A stretch of DNA of 54,095 nucleotides, from NCBI RefSeq assembly GCF_000484695.1, contig NZ_AXVR01000033.1, positions 1 to 54,095 of the forward strand, read 5' to 3'. Below are positions 1 to 6,561 of this stretch, one piece after another. The position numbers and the translations under genes were made by a program. Below the pieces are notes generated by a model. The model worked only from the letters and a program-made list of their open reading frames with translations, was not told the DNA's origin and did no database searches. The first letter of the stretch is position 1, and every line of letters starts with the position of its first letter. Source of the stretch: Salinispora cortesiana. Lineage in GTDB: Bacteria > Actinomycetota > Actinomycetes > Mycobacteriales > Micromonosporaceae.

Positions 1-309
1 GTCGTTGGCGTTGGCGAGGGTGATCGCGGCGATCAGCTGGTCCGCGCTGCAGGGGACCGGGGTGCCCGTGGGCTTGTTCTCCTTACCTCCCTTGCTCTTG
101 TCGTCGCCCTTGCCCGCCTTGCGGTGCCCGTCGGCGGAGGGCCGGTCGTCGGCGCTGAGAGCATGTCCGATGGCGGCGGCGGCCGGGGTGGCGGCGGCGG
201 TGGTCAGGGCCAGGCCAGCTACCCCGGCCAGCCCGAGGGTCCACCACCGTCCCCTCGTCCGGCCTCCACCTGGCCGGTTCGGTTCGTGGTCCTGGTGCGG
301 ATGGTTCAT
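1..309 (-). CDS. Secreted beta-helix-type protein, N-terminal part only (cut by window edge)
   Basis: This leftward gene starts at ATG 309 and stays open to base 1, giving 103 residues. A GGGGAAGGA-type ribosome binding site lies just upstream. The N-terminus is Arg-rich (around RTRGRW) and is followed by a hydrophobic stretch ending in an Ala run, which reads as a signal peptide, possibly Tat-like. A charged Lys/Gly/Asp linker follows, then a segment with PVPCSADQLIAAI that parallels PVPCDSAKLIAAL in the divergent gene at 738. The two are therefore probably paralogous secreted proteins with the same fold. The body of the protein lies outside the window, so the beta-helix assignment rests on this similarity alone. 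No enzymatic role can be assigned. Confidence 0.7.
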   Translation of the reverse strand, partial: MNHPHQDHEPNRPGGGRTRGRWWTLGLAGVAGLALTTAAATPAAAAIGHALSADDRPSADGHRKAGKGDDKSKGGKENKPTGTPVPCSADQLIAAITLANAND

Positions 310-737
310 CGCGGTCTCGGTGTCCTTCCCCCGTCGCGGACGAGAAGCCAGTCATCCGGGTGGTAGGGCCGGGTGCTGTTCCTCGGCTACCAGGTCGGTG
401 GTAGCAACCATCCTCGAGCTAATCCGACATAGGCATCAAATAGACATGAATACGAAGAAAATCCCCAAATGGGGTATTTGGCCACGTCCCGTTGTCGTGT
501 GGCCGTCGGGACGGCGAGGTGCGAGTACCGACGATGACTGCTTTCGTCCGGATGGCGGCTGGTGTCCCGCCGGCGCGGGGCTGCAGGATGTGAGGTAAAC
601 AGGTGATTTATTCATGTTGACGGTCCTGCCCACTTTTCTCCCCGTACCGTGACGTTCGGTGACGACCACGTGGTCGCTGCCCTACCGTCCGGAGACATCC
701 GGCCGGCTCAGCTGTGAGGGAGAGGCAGGAGAGCACG
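310..737. other. Divergent intergenic region between two secreted-protein genes
   Basis: No gene is supported in these 428 bases. The stretch at about 410-480 is AT-rich compared with its surroundings and holds nested short inverted repeats: CCCCA-AA-TGGGG at 463-474 and CAAAT/ATTTG arms at 466-480. Further right, GTGACG occurs at 649-654 and 659-664, followed by a perfect 14-bp palindrome at 663-676. The region most likely holds the promoters of both divergent paralogues. I could not pick one convincing -35/-10 pair. Confidence 0.5.
663..676. promoter_or_regulatory. Perfect 14-bp palindrome, possible operator
   Basis: CGACCACGTGGTCG is identical on both strands and has an E-box-like CACGTG core. 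It lies 62 bases before the ATG at 738. Its position suggests a repressor or activator site for the secreted beta-helix gene. No cognate regulator is encoded nearby. Confidence 0.4.
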
Positions 738-2180
738 ATGTCCACGTATCACGACAGCCAGCGACTGCCGCGGGGCCGGCGACGGTCTCGACGGCTGCTC
801 GCCGGCGGGCTGGTCGCCAGTGGCCTGGTCGTCGGAGCGGCGGGGCTCGGCGGCGCGGCAGCGGCGCACGAGCGGCCACCCGGCGGCGAGAACGCCGCCG
901 TCGCCCGAGGCGACTCCACCCGTGACCACGGCGGGAAGTCCCGGGCGATCCCGGTGCCCTGCGACAGCGCCAAGCTGATCGCCGCCTTGGTTCGGGTCAA
1001 CGCCGAAGGCGGCGGGGTGCTGCGGCTGGCACCGAAGTGCACCTACACACTCACCGACGCCTTCCATCAGCCCGACCAGTACGACGGGGGGATCCGGGAC
1101 GCGCGGGAGGCGGCGGATTCGGCGGAGAATCCCGGCGAGGCCGACGACAAGCCGCCCCGGAATCCCGCCGACGACAAGGCCGGGCTGCCGGTTATCTACC
1201 ACCCGGTCACCATCGAAGGCGAGCAGGCCACGATCGAACGTGCGCACGACGCCGAGGTGTTCCGCTTCTTCACCGTCCGTGACGGCGGCGAGCTGACCCT
1301 GCGTGACGTTCGGCTTGTCGGCGGTCGCTCTGCTGCCGAGGGAGGTGCCGTCCACGTGGTGCACGGCGCGTCGGCGATGATCGAGCGGGTTACGGCGATG
1401 CACAACGCCTCGTCCTCGGCGGAGGGCGGCGGGGGAGCACTGTTCAACGACGGCAACATGGTCGTTCGAGACAGCAAGCTCATCGACAACCATGCCTACG
1501 GATCAGAGGGCAAGGGCGGGGGCCTGCTCAACAACGGGGTGTTGACCCTGCACTCCTCAACCTTCAAGGGCAACAGCGCCACCGCCTACGGCGGCGGGCT
1601 GGGTAACTACCAGGCCGCGGCAGAGGTGCACACGAGCACCTTCACGCACAACTCGGCGGAGCAGGGCGGTGGCCTGGCCAGCTTCTCCGCCCGGACCCGC
1701 GTCTCCGACTCCAAGGTCGTCGGCAACCGGGCGGAAACCGGGGGCGGGATCGCGAACTCGGATGCGCTGATCTTCCTGCGCGGGATGGAGATCTGGGACA
1801 ACATCGCCACCGGCGATGGCGGCGGCATCTCCACCTTCCAGGGCCTCGTGCCGCTGGACGACAGCGTGGTGGCGGGCAACACCGCACACGGCTCCGGCGG
1901 TGGCATCCACGCGACCAAGTCGAACCTGCTGGTTCGAGACAGTAAGGTCCGGAATAACCACGCCGTCGAGGCGAAGTCCACCGGCGGTGGGATCGCGGTC
2001 AGCATGGGCCGGGTCGCGCTCTACCGCAGCCTCGTCGTCGAGAACCAGTCCACGCTGCCCGCCGGTGGCCTGAATGTGGACAAGGCGCAGGCGACGGTGG
2101 ACTCGAAGTCCGTCATCGTGGAGAACCAGCCGACCAACTGCCTGGGTAGCACCAGCCCGGTTCCAAACTGCTTCCGATAG
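738..2180 (+). CDS. Secreted right-handed beta-helix repeat protein
   Basis: The protein has 480 residues. The start is ATG 738, preceded by AGGAGA; an in-frame upstream ATG at 714 has no comparable site. The N-terminus has an Arg cluster (RGRRRSRR), a hydrophobic segment and an AAAA-type cleavage region, so export is likely and possibly by Tat. From about residue 180 to the end there are repeated GGG(I/L/A)xN and NxA(x)GG blocks spaced roughly 22-26 residues apart, typical of parallel beta-helix proteins of the pectate-lyase/Pmp-like class. I see no defined polysaccharide-lyase active site, so an adhesin or matrix role is as likely as an enzymatic one. It is divergent from a paralogue at 1-309 and ends before a bidirectional terminator. 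Confidence 0.8.
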   Translation: MSTYHDSQRLPRGRRRSRRLLAGGLVASGLVVGAAGLGGAAAAHERPPGGENAAVARGDSTRDHGGKSRAIPVPCDSAKLIAALVRVNAEGGGVLRLAPKCTYTLTDAFHQPDQYDGGIRDAREAADSAENPGEADDKPPRNPADDKAGLPVIYHPVTIEGEQATIERAHDAEVFRFFTVRDGGELTLRDVRLVGGRSAAEGGAVHVVHGASAMIERVTAMHNASSSAEGGGGALFNDGNMVVRDSKLIDNHAYGSEGKGGGLLNNGVLTLHSSTFKGNSATAYGGGLGNYQAAAEVHTSTFTHNSAEQGGGLASFSARTRVSDSKVVGNRAETGGGIANSDALIFLRGMEIWDNIATGDGGGISTFQGLVPLDDSVVAGNTAHGSGGGIHATKSNLLVRDSKVRNNHAVEAKSTGGGIAVSMGRVALYRSLVVENQSTLPAGGLNVDKAQATVDSKSVIVENQPTNCLGSTSPVPNCFR

Positions 2181-2207
2181 CACCACGCGCGGCTGGTTGG
2201 GTGAACA

Positions 2208-2244
2208 ACCGCACCGGGGACGGCTTGCCGCTCCCCGGTGCGGT
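2208..2244. terminator. Strong hairpin between convergent genes
   Basis: Perfect 13-bp arms (ACCGCACCGGGGA and its complement) flank an 11-base loop. The hairpin sits between the stop of the beta-helix gene at 2180 and the stop of the leftward gene at 2284. It has no T-tract, as is common in actinomycetes, and probably serves both strands. Confidence 0.75.
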
Positions 2245-2283
2245 CGTATACCCGTCTGTCGGCGGCGCCACCGGAGGGCACCC

Positions 2284-2991
2284 TCAGGCGTCCGCGCTGC
2301 CCCCGGTTGAGGACGCCACCGCCGCCTCGGCCAGGGCCTTCGCCTGCCTCGGCCAGGTCGGCAGGCTCGCCGCGCCACGCAGGCCGGCGGCGCGAATTAG
2401 CTCCCGCAGCGCCGGCTCGTCCAGCTCGGCGAGTTGTTGGTAGGTGCGGATGCCGGCGGCCTGCAGCCCCGCCGCCATCTTCGGTCCGACTCCCTGGATC
2501 CGGCGGAAGTCGTCGGCGGCGTCGGGCTCCAGCTTGGACGCAGCCGGCTGCAGCTCAGGCTCGGTGGGAACCGGCCCCCGGTCCGCCGCCTCGGTGTCGG
2601 GCTGCACGGGGGATTCTGCGACCACCGGGGGCGTCGCCGCGTCGGCATCGGCCGGCTCGGTCTGGCTGCCGTTGGCCGCCGGAGTGTGCTCCTGGGCCGG
2701 TGCCGGGTCGACCTGCTCCGATGCGGTAGTGGCCTGCTCCGGCGCGGTGGGGGCCTGCTCCGGTGCTGCGTCGGTCGCGCGGGACCGGTCAGCGTCGGTG
2801 TCACCGTTGGTGTTGGTGCCAGCGGAAGTGGACGTGGGTTCGCCTACGGCCGTCGTTGTCGTGGACGACGCCGGCGTAGCATCCCCAGTGGTGCCAGCCC
2901 GCGCGGCTTTTCGCCGGCCGCGGACCACCCAACCGGCAGCGGCGCCCACCAGCAGGGCCACGACAATCAACGGCCAGTCCGACCAGGCCAC
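2284..2991 (-). CDS. Membrane-anchored protein with C-terminal helix-hairpin-helix domain
   Basis: The protein has 235 residues. I chose GTG 2991 as start because GGGGAGG sits immediately upstream; the open frame extends further but without coding character. Residues about 4-25 (WPLIVVALLVGAAAGWVV) form one transmembrane helix followed by RGRRK, giving a cytoplasmic C-terminus. A long low-complexity linker rich in Ala, Thr, Pro and Glu/Gln with PEQA-like repeats runs to about residue 165. The last 65 residues contain RRIQGVGPKMAAGLQAAGI, a helix-hairpin-helix motif of the DUF4332-like type that often binds nucleic acid. Its function is unknown. It is unlikely to belong to the polyketide cluster, being separated by a terminator at 3186-3218. 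Confidence 0.75.
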   Translation of the reverse strand: MAWSDWPLIVVALLVGAAAGWVVRGRRKAARAGTTGDATPASSTTTTAVGEPTSTSAGTNTNGDTDADRSRATDAAPEQAPTAPEQATTASEQVDPAPAQEHTPAANGSQTEPADADAATPPVVAESPVQPDTEAADRGPVPTEPELQPAASKLEPDAADDFRRIQGVGPKMAAGLQAAGIRTYQQLAELDEPALRELIRAAGLRGAASLPTWPRQAKALAEAAVASSTGGSADA

Positions 2992-3185
2992 GGCAGACCT
3001 CCCCTTTTCGTATGGTGAGTTAGTCGAGAAAAGCTCGCCGCAGCTTGCCACATGTCCGGTGCGGTACGACAGCATGGCCTGGTAACCCGGCACGTGGCCG
3101 GACCGGATCACACCCGTGGTGGTCGCGGTGTGACGCAACGTCGAATAGGCAGTCGGCAGTGACCGGACGCCCGGACTAGCACCCG

Positions 3186-3218
3186 ACGGCCGGACCCCAG
3201 CACCTGGGGCCCGGCCGT
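3186..3218 (-). terminator. Terminator of the leftward FAD hydroxylase operon
   Basis: Fifteen-base arms with a single mismatch (ACGGCCGG and CCCCAG blocks and their complements) flank a 3-base loop, 6 bases after the FAD monooxygenase stop. This marks the left end of the polyketide cluster. Confidence 0.75.
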
Positions 3219-3223
3219 GGCGG

Positions 3224-4576
3224 TCAGTCCTCCTCCTCGCCCCGGTAGCTGTAGAAGTCATCGACAAACCGTCGGGCGAGCCGCGGCACCCGGCTGGTGA
3301 TGCCGAAGTAGCCGCGGGCACCGAGCAGGGCGAGGCGGCCGACGACGGGCCGGTACATGGGGTCGTCGCCGCTGGTGCCGCTGCGGTTCAACGAGTCGGC
3401 CACCCGCGCGAAGCCGTACGGCAACATGGCCGCCTCGTAGTCGGCCACCGCCTGCAACAGCGTCTTCGTTCCGGCGGCGGTGTGGCGTAGCTGCCGGTTC
3501 AGCAGGGCGGCGTCCCGTAGGGCGGTGTTCGCACCCACCCCGCGCCCCGGTGTCATCGTGTGGATGGCGTCGCCGAGCAGGGTGACGGTGCTGCTCTTCC
3601 ACGGTGGAACCGGTTCGCTGGTGGAGACCTTGATCGGCAGGGCGCTGGCCGGATCGGCGAGGACCAACAGCCGGCGCAGGTGCGGGTGCCAGTTCTGGGT
3701 CAGACCCAGCGCGGTCTGGATCAACTCCTCGCCACGGAGCCGCATGATGTCGGGCGGAAACCGCCGAGCGGCACTCCAGACAACCAGGTTCACGTTGTCG
3801 CGGGTGTTGTCGTGTGCCCGGCCCGGCCAGCTGTTCAGCAGCGCCGCATCGGCGGGATCGAGGCCGCTCTTGAGCGCGCCGGAGCGGTCCCACGGAAACT
3901 CCATGACATGCAGGACGCCCATCACGCCACCGCTGCCGAAGATGAGCGAGATGCCCTTCTCGATCCGCTCCGGCAGCAGCGCCCGTACCTCCTCGGTGAA
4001 CGGGATTCGGGTGGCGATGTTGATGGTGCCCGCGCTCCTGGTCACGGCGTGCGGCAAGTACTGGCGCCGAACCGCCGAGTGGGTGCCGTCCGCCCCCACC
4101 AGCAGGTCGCCGGTGGCGCTGTCCCCGTCGGCGAAGTACGCGGTGACGCTGCCGTCATCCCGCTGCTCGAAGTGGGTGAGGGCCTTGTCGAAGTGGACCA
4201 CGTCCTCCAGCCCGGTGAGCAGGACCTGGCGCAGGGTCATCCGGGCGACGGAGCGTTCGGTGTTCACCTCCTCGGTCTCTGGTCGCAGCGGAAACGACGC
4301 GGTCTGCCGGAGCCGTTGGGTGAGGACATTGAAGTACCGGGGAGACTTGGCGCAGGTGGCCCGGTAGATGCCGAACAGGTCGACCGGCAGGCACTCGCGC
4401 AGCGCCCGGCTGCCGGTTGGTCCGATACCGACCCGGTAGCCGAGGAGGCCATCGCCCCGGGCGCGGTAGCGCTCGTAGACGGTCACGGCGATTCCGGCCT
4501 GGCGCAGTCCCTGCGCCAGACAGAGTCCACCGGTCCCCGCCCCGATGATCAGAACGTGCGGTCGACTGCGGGACAC
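3224..4576 (-). CDS. FAD-dependent aromatic polyketide hydroxylase
   Basis: The protein has 450 residues and starts at GTG 4576. It carries the three hallmarks of group A flavoprotein monooxygenases: an N-terminal dinucleotide motif (IIGAGTGGLCLAQGL, about residues 10-24), GDLLVGADGTHSAVR in the middle, and GDAIHTMTPGRGVGANTAL near residue 340 for the FAD ribityl chain. Enzymes of this class use NAD(P)H and O2 to hydroxylate phenolic or polyketide rings. It lies 7 bases after the TcmI-type cyclase gene at 4584 and is surely co-transcribed with it. By analogy with the WhiE ORFVIII type of spore-pigment hydroxylase it probably acts late, on the cyclised aromatic polyketide. The substrate is inferred from context. 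Confidence 0.85.
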   Translation of the reverse strand: MSRSRPHVLIIGAGTGGLCLAQGLRQAGIAVTVYERYRARGDGLLGYRVGIGPTGSRALRECLPVDLFGIYRATCAKSPRYFNVLTQRLRQTASFPLRPETEEVNTERSVARMTLRQVLLTGLEDVVHFDKALTHFEQRDDGSVTAYFADGDSATGDLLVGADGTHSAVRRQYLPHAVTRSAGTINIATRIPFTEEVRALLPERIEKGISLIFGSGGVMGVLHVMEFPWDRSGALKSGLDPADAALLNSWPGRAHDNTRDNVNLVVWSAARRFPPDIMRLRGEELIQTALGLTQNWHPHLRRLLVLADPASALPIKVSTSEPVPPWKSSTVTLLGDAIHTMTPGRGVGANTALRDAALLNRQLRHTAAGTKTLLQAVADYEAAMLPYGFARVADSLNRSGTSGDDPMYRPVVGRLALLGARGYFGITSRVPRLARRFVDDFYSYRGEEED

Positions 4577-4583
4577 GTGGCGG

Positions 4584-4931
4584 TCAGCCCGCCACGTGGG
4601 GCGCGGCGGCGGCCGCGGAGTCCCAACGGTAGAAGCAGCCGGCGATGGCGTCGCGTGGTGAGCGCCAGGTCGGTAGGTACGGGGAGGTGTGCGCGGAGAG
4701 CCGCTCGTTGACCTGCCGGTAGAGCGGATGGTTCCGGGCGCCGGCCAGGGTGTCCGGGTCCACGTCGGCGGTCTCCATCAGGTGGATACAGACATCGTGC
4801 AGGCAATACAGGGAGCGGTGCCGGACGCCGGTGAGGCTGGGCAACTCGGTGGCGTCGGACTCGGCGAAGATCTGGGCCACCCGTCCCTCCGCACCGGGGA
4901 CGATCCTGCTGACGATCAGTAGTCGGCTCAT
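4584..4931 (-). CDS. TcmI-type polyketide cyclase (copy 1)
   Basis: The protein has 115 residues and starts at ATG 4931 after AAGGAG. It has the compact ferredoxin-like-fold sequence of the TcmI/WhiE-ORFVII polyketide synthesis cyclase family, which closes later rings of aromatic polyketides without cofactors. The segment IFAESDATELPSLTGVRHRSL is almost repeated in the gene at 6229, so the two cyclases are clear paralogues placed on opposite sides of the SARP gene. Paired 11-bp-spaced repeats at 5007-5024 lie about 76 bases upstream. Two cyclases plus an aromatase suggest that at least two ring closures after the first are guided enzymatically. Confidence 0.88.
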   Translation of the reverse strand: MSRLLIVSRIVPGAEGRVAQIFAESDATELPSLTGVRHRSLYCLHDVCIHLMETADVDPDTLAGARNHPLYRQVNERLSAHTSPYLPTWRSPRDAIAGCFYRWDSAAAAAPHVAG

Positions 4932-5006
4932 TTGGGGACTCCTTCCGCCATGGTGCCCCGTGCGGCCGGGCCGGGGCGGGTACCGCACTCCACGCTGCCG
5001 AGGCCA

Positions 5007-5024
5007 CTGTCACCTGCCCGTCAC
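5007..5024 (-). promoter_or_regulatory. Putative SARP binding site upstream of cyclase 1 and hydroxylase
   Basis: On the minus strand GTGACGG and GTGACAG are direct repeats whose starts are exactly 11 bp apart, with a 4-bp gap. This is the known geometry of sites bound by AfsR/DnrI-type activators. The repeats overlap the last codons of the SARP gene and lie about 76 bases before ATG 4931. Binding by the adjacent SARP is inference. Confidence 0.55.
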
Positions 5025-5837
5025 ATCAATGTCCGTTCTGGTGACGCGGGGCGTGGGGGGCGTCTGCCGGCGTCTCTCGGGCTCGCGGCTGGCCTGTCGG
5101 ATCGGCCGGAGCGTCTCGTCGAGCAGGGCGGTCATCGCGGCCGACGGTTCCAGTCGCAGCTCCCGGCGCAGCAGGTCGCGGTAGACATAGAACGCGTGCA
5201 CCGCCTCGAAGGCGTTGCCCTCGGCGAGGTGGATGCGGACCACCAGGCGGTGCGGTGTCTCGCGGAGCGGTTCGGCGGCCATCGCTTCCAACGCCGCCTC
5301 GAGCGCCTCACCGTGTCGGCCCGCCGTCAGGTAGTGGTCGGCTAGCTCCTCGAGCATGTGCAGCCGCAGTTGGCGCAGCCGCTCCCGTTCGGCCAACACC
5401 CAGTCGTCGTACCAGCCGGGCAGCAGATCGTGGCGGCCCTTCGCGAGCACGGTCGCGGCGGTGTCCGGGTCATCGCCGTCGCGCACCCGGGTAGCCATGC
5501 CAACCAGGGCGTCCACGTCAACCTGGACGGTGGGCCCGAGTCGGAGGGTGTCTCCACTGGTACGCAGCGGACAGTAGGGGTCCTGCCGCAGTCGCCACAG
5601 GGCGGTGCGCAGCGAGGAGAGGGCGCGCTCCTCCAGGTTGTCCGGCCAGAGCAGCCCGGCGAGGTGGCTGCGGGTGGTGCCGGGGCGCAGGCCGACCAGC
5701 GCGAGTACGCGTTGCAGCCCGCGCGGCACGACCACCGGGGCGTTGCCATGCAACAGCCGGAACCCGCCCAGCAGGTGCAGCCGGATCGGGGTACCCGGAC
5801 GGTCCCCGGCGGTCGGCATGGACGGACCAGCGGCCAT
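5010..5837 (-). CDS. SARP-family (AfsR/DnrI-type) pathway activator
   Basis: The protein has 275 residues from ATG 5837, which has AGGGGGT before it; longer starts are possible. The first ~100 residues match the OmpR-like winged helix of SARPs (IRLHLLGGFRLLHG, then LSSLRTALWRLR). The rest is the bacterial transcriptional activation domain, with the typical helices ERLRQLRLHMLEELADHYL and AHAFYVYRDLLRRELRLEP. SARPs bind direct heptamer repeats and recruit RNA polymerase to antibiotic promoters. Such repeats occur at 5007, 6084 and 6125, beside the two transcription units it separates. It has no NB-ARC or TPR extension, so it is a small pathway-specific SARP. It is the only regulator in the cluster. 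Confidence 0.9.
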   Translation of the reverse strand: MAAGPSMPTAGDRPGTPIRLHLLGGFRLLHGNAPVVVPRGLQRVLALVGLRPGTTRSHLAGLLWPDNLEERALSSLRTALWRLRQDPYCPLRTSGDTLRLGPTVQVDVDALVGMATRVRDGDDPDTAATVLAKGRHDLLPGWYDDWVLAERERLRQLRLHMLEELADHYLTAGRHGEALEAALEAMAAEPLRETPHRLVVRIHLAEGNAFEAVHAFYVYRDLLRRELRLEPSAAMTALLDETLRPIRQASREPERRRQTPPTPRVTRTDIDVTGR

Positions 5838-6083
5838 GGCGGACCCCCTGCGGATTGCTCCTCGGCTGTGTCCCCCGGCGCGGCTGCCCGTGACCCACAG
5901 GTCGGGTAGCTGGTCCCGCGGCACGGCGTCGGGTCACGGCCACCGGGTTAACCGTGACGGAGATTATCAATCTGGTCACGCACCGTCAACATGCTGTCGG
6001 GCGTGTAACTGCTATGAAACCCGCTCTGAACTGCGGATAGACCACTATGTGCAGGTTGCATGTCACAGCTCCTACACAGTCAG

Positions 6084-6101
6084 CGTCAACGCACCGTCAC
6101 C
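6084..6101 (-). promoter_or_regulatory. Putative SARP heptamer pair
   Basis: CGTCAAC at 6084-6090 and CGTCACC at 6095-6101 start 11 bp apart. Read on the minus strand they are GGTGACG and GTTGACG, the same core as the pairs at 5007 and 6125. The site may serve SARP autoregulation or act as an upstream site for the rightward operon. Confidence 0.5.
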
Positions 6102-6124
6102 AAAGTCTGGGCTGGAGACGGCTC

Positions 6125-6142
6125 CGGTGACGCGCCGGTGAC
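6125..6142 (+). promoter_or_regulatory. Putative SARP heptamer pair upstream of PKS operon
   Basis: CGGTGAC is repeated exactly at 6125-6131 and 6136-6142, an 11-bp period with a 4-bp gap. It lies about 87 bases before ATG 6229. A weak -10-like element (GGATAGT) is at 6162-6168. This is the cleanest copy of the repeat. Confidence 0.55.
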
Positions 6143-6228
6143 GGTGGCGCCGCCAAGGTGCGGATAGTCGTCCGGCTTGTCGGCGTACGGCGCCACCGGC
6201 GCCCGAAGCCGTTGGGGGAGGTTCATCG

Positions 6229-6561
6229 ATGGAGCGTTCGTTGATCGTCGCGAAGGTCGACCCGAGCGCGGAGGAGCGGATCGCCGAGATCTTCGCCGAG
6301 TCCGACGCGACCGAGTTGCCTCGCCTGGCCGGGGTCCAGCACCGGTCGCTGTACCGGCTGCAAGACCTGTATCTACACCTCCTGGAAACGGAGCTGCCGG
6401 GGGAGACGGCGGTCGCCGAGGCCCGGTCCCACCCGGAGTTCATCCGGGTCAGCGAGCGGCTGCGCCCGTACGTCTCGCCGTATCTGCCGACCTGGCGGGA
6501 GCCGCGAGACGCGATGGCCCGGTGCGTGTACCGGTTCGACGCTCCCGGAGACCGGCCATGA
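6229..6561 (+). CDS. TcmI-type polyketide cyclase (copy 2)
   Basis: The protein has 110 residues and starts at ATG 6229 after GGGGGAGG. It is the same family as the gene at 4584 and shares IFAESDATELP and HRSLYRLQD-type segments, together with the C-terminal LPTWREPRDAMARC. Members are cofactor-free cyclases of aromatic polyketides. It is the first gene of the main rightward operon and its stop overlaps the next start (ATGA). Having one cyclase paralogue in each divergent operon suggests that the two act on successive rings or form a heteromer, which cannot be told from sequence. Confidence 0.88.
   Translation: MERSLIVAKVDPSAEERIAEIFAESDATELPRLAGVQHRSLYRLQDLYLHLLETELPGETAVAEARSHPEFIRVSERLRPYVSPYLPTWREPRDAMARCVYRFDAPGDRP

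Larger units (their letters stand above)
5838..6228. other. Divergent control region between SARP and the PKS operon
   Basis: These 391 bases contain no supported gene. The part at about 5955-6080 is less GC-rich than its surroundings. GTCA/GTGA cores recur at 5954, 5975, 5985, 6085, 6096, 6127 and 6138. The last four form two pairs with exact 11-bp periodicity and are listed separately. GCACCGTCA occurs twice, at 5980 and 6091. The region must hold the promoters of the SARP gene and of the rightward operon starting at 6229. Confidence 0.6.

Noticed and set aside
708..1493. Leftward open frame antisense to the beta-helix gene
   Set aside because: The rightward frame has a signal peptide, a ribosome binding site and clear repeats; the antisense frame has none.
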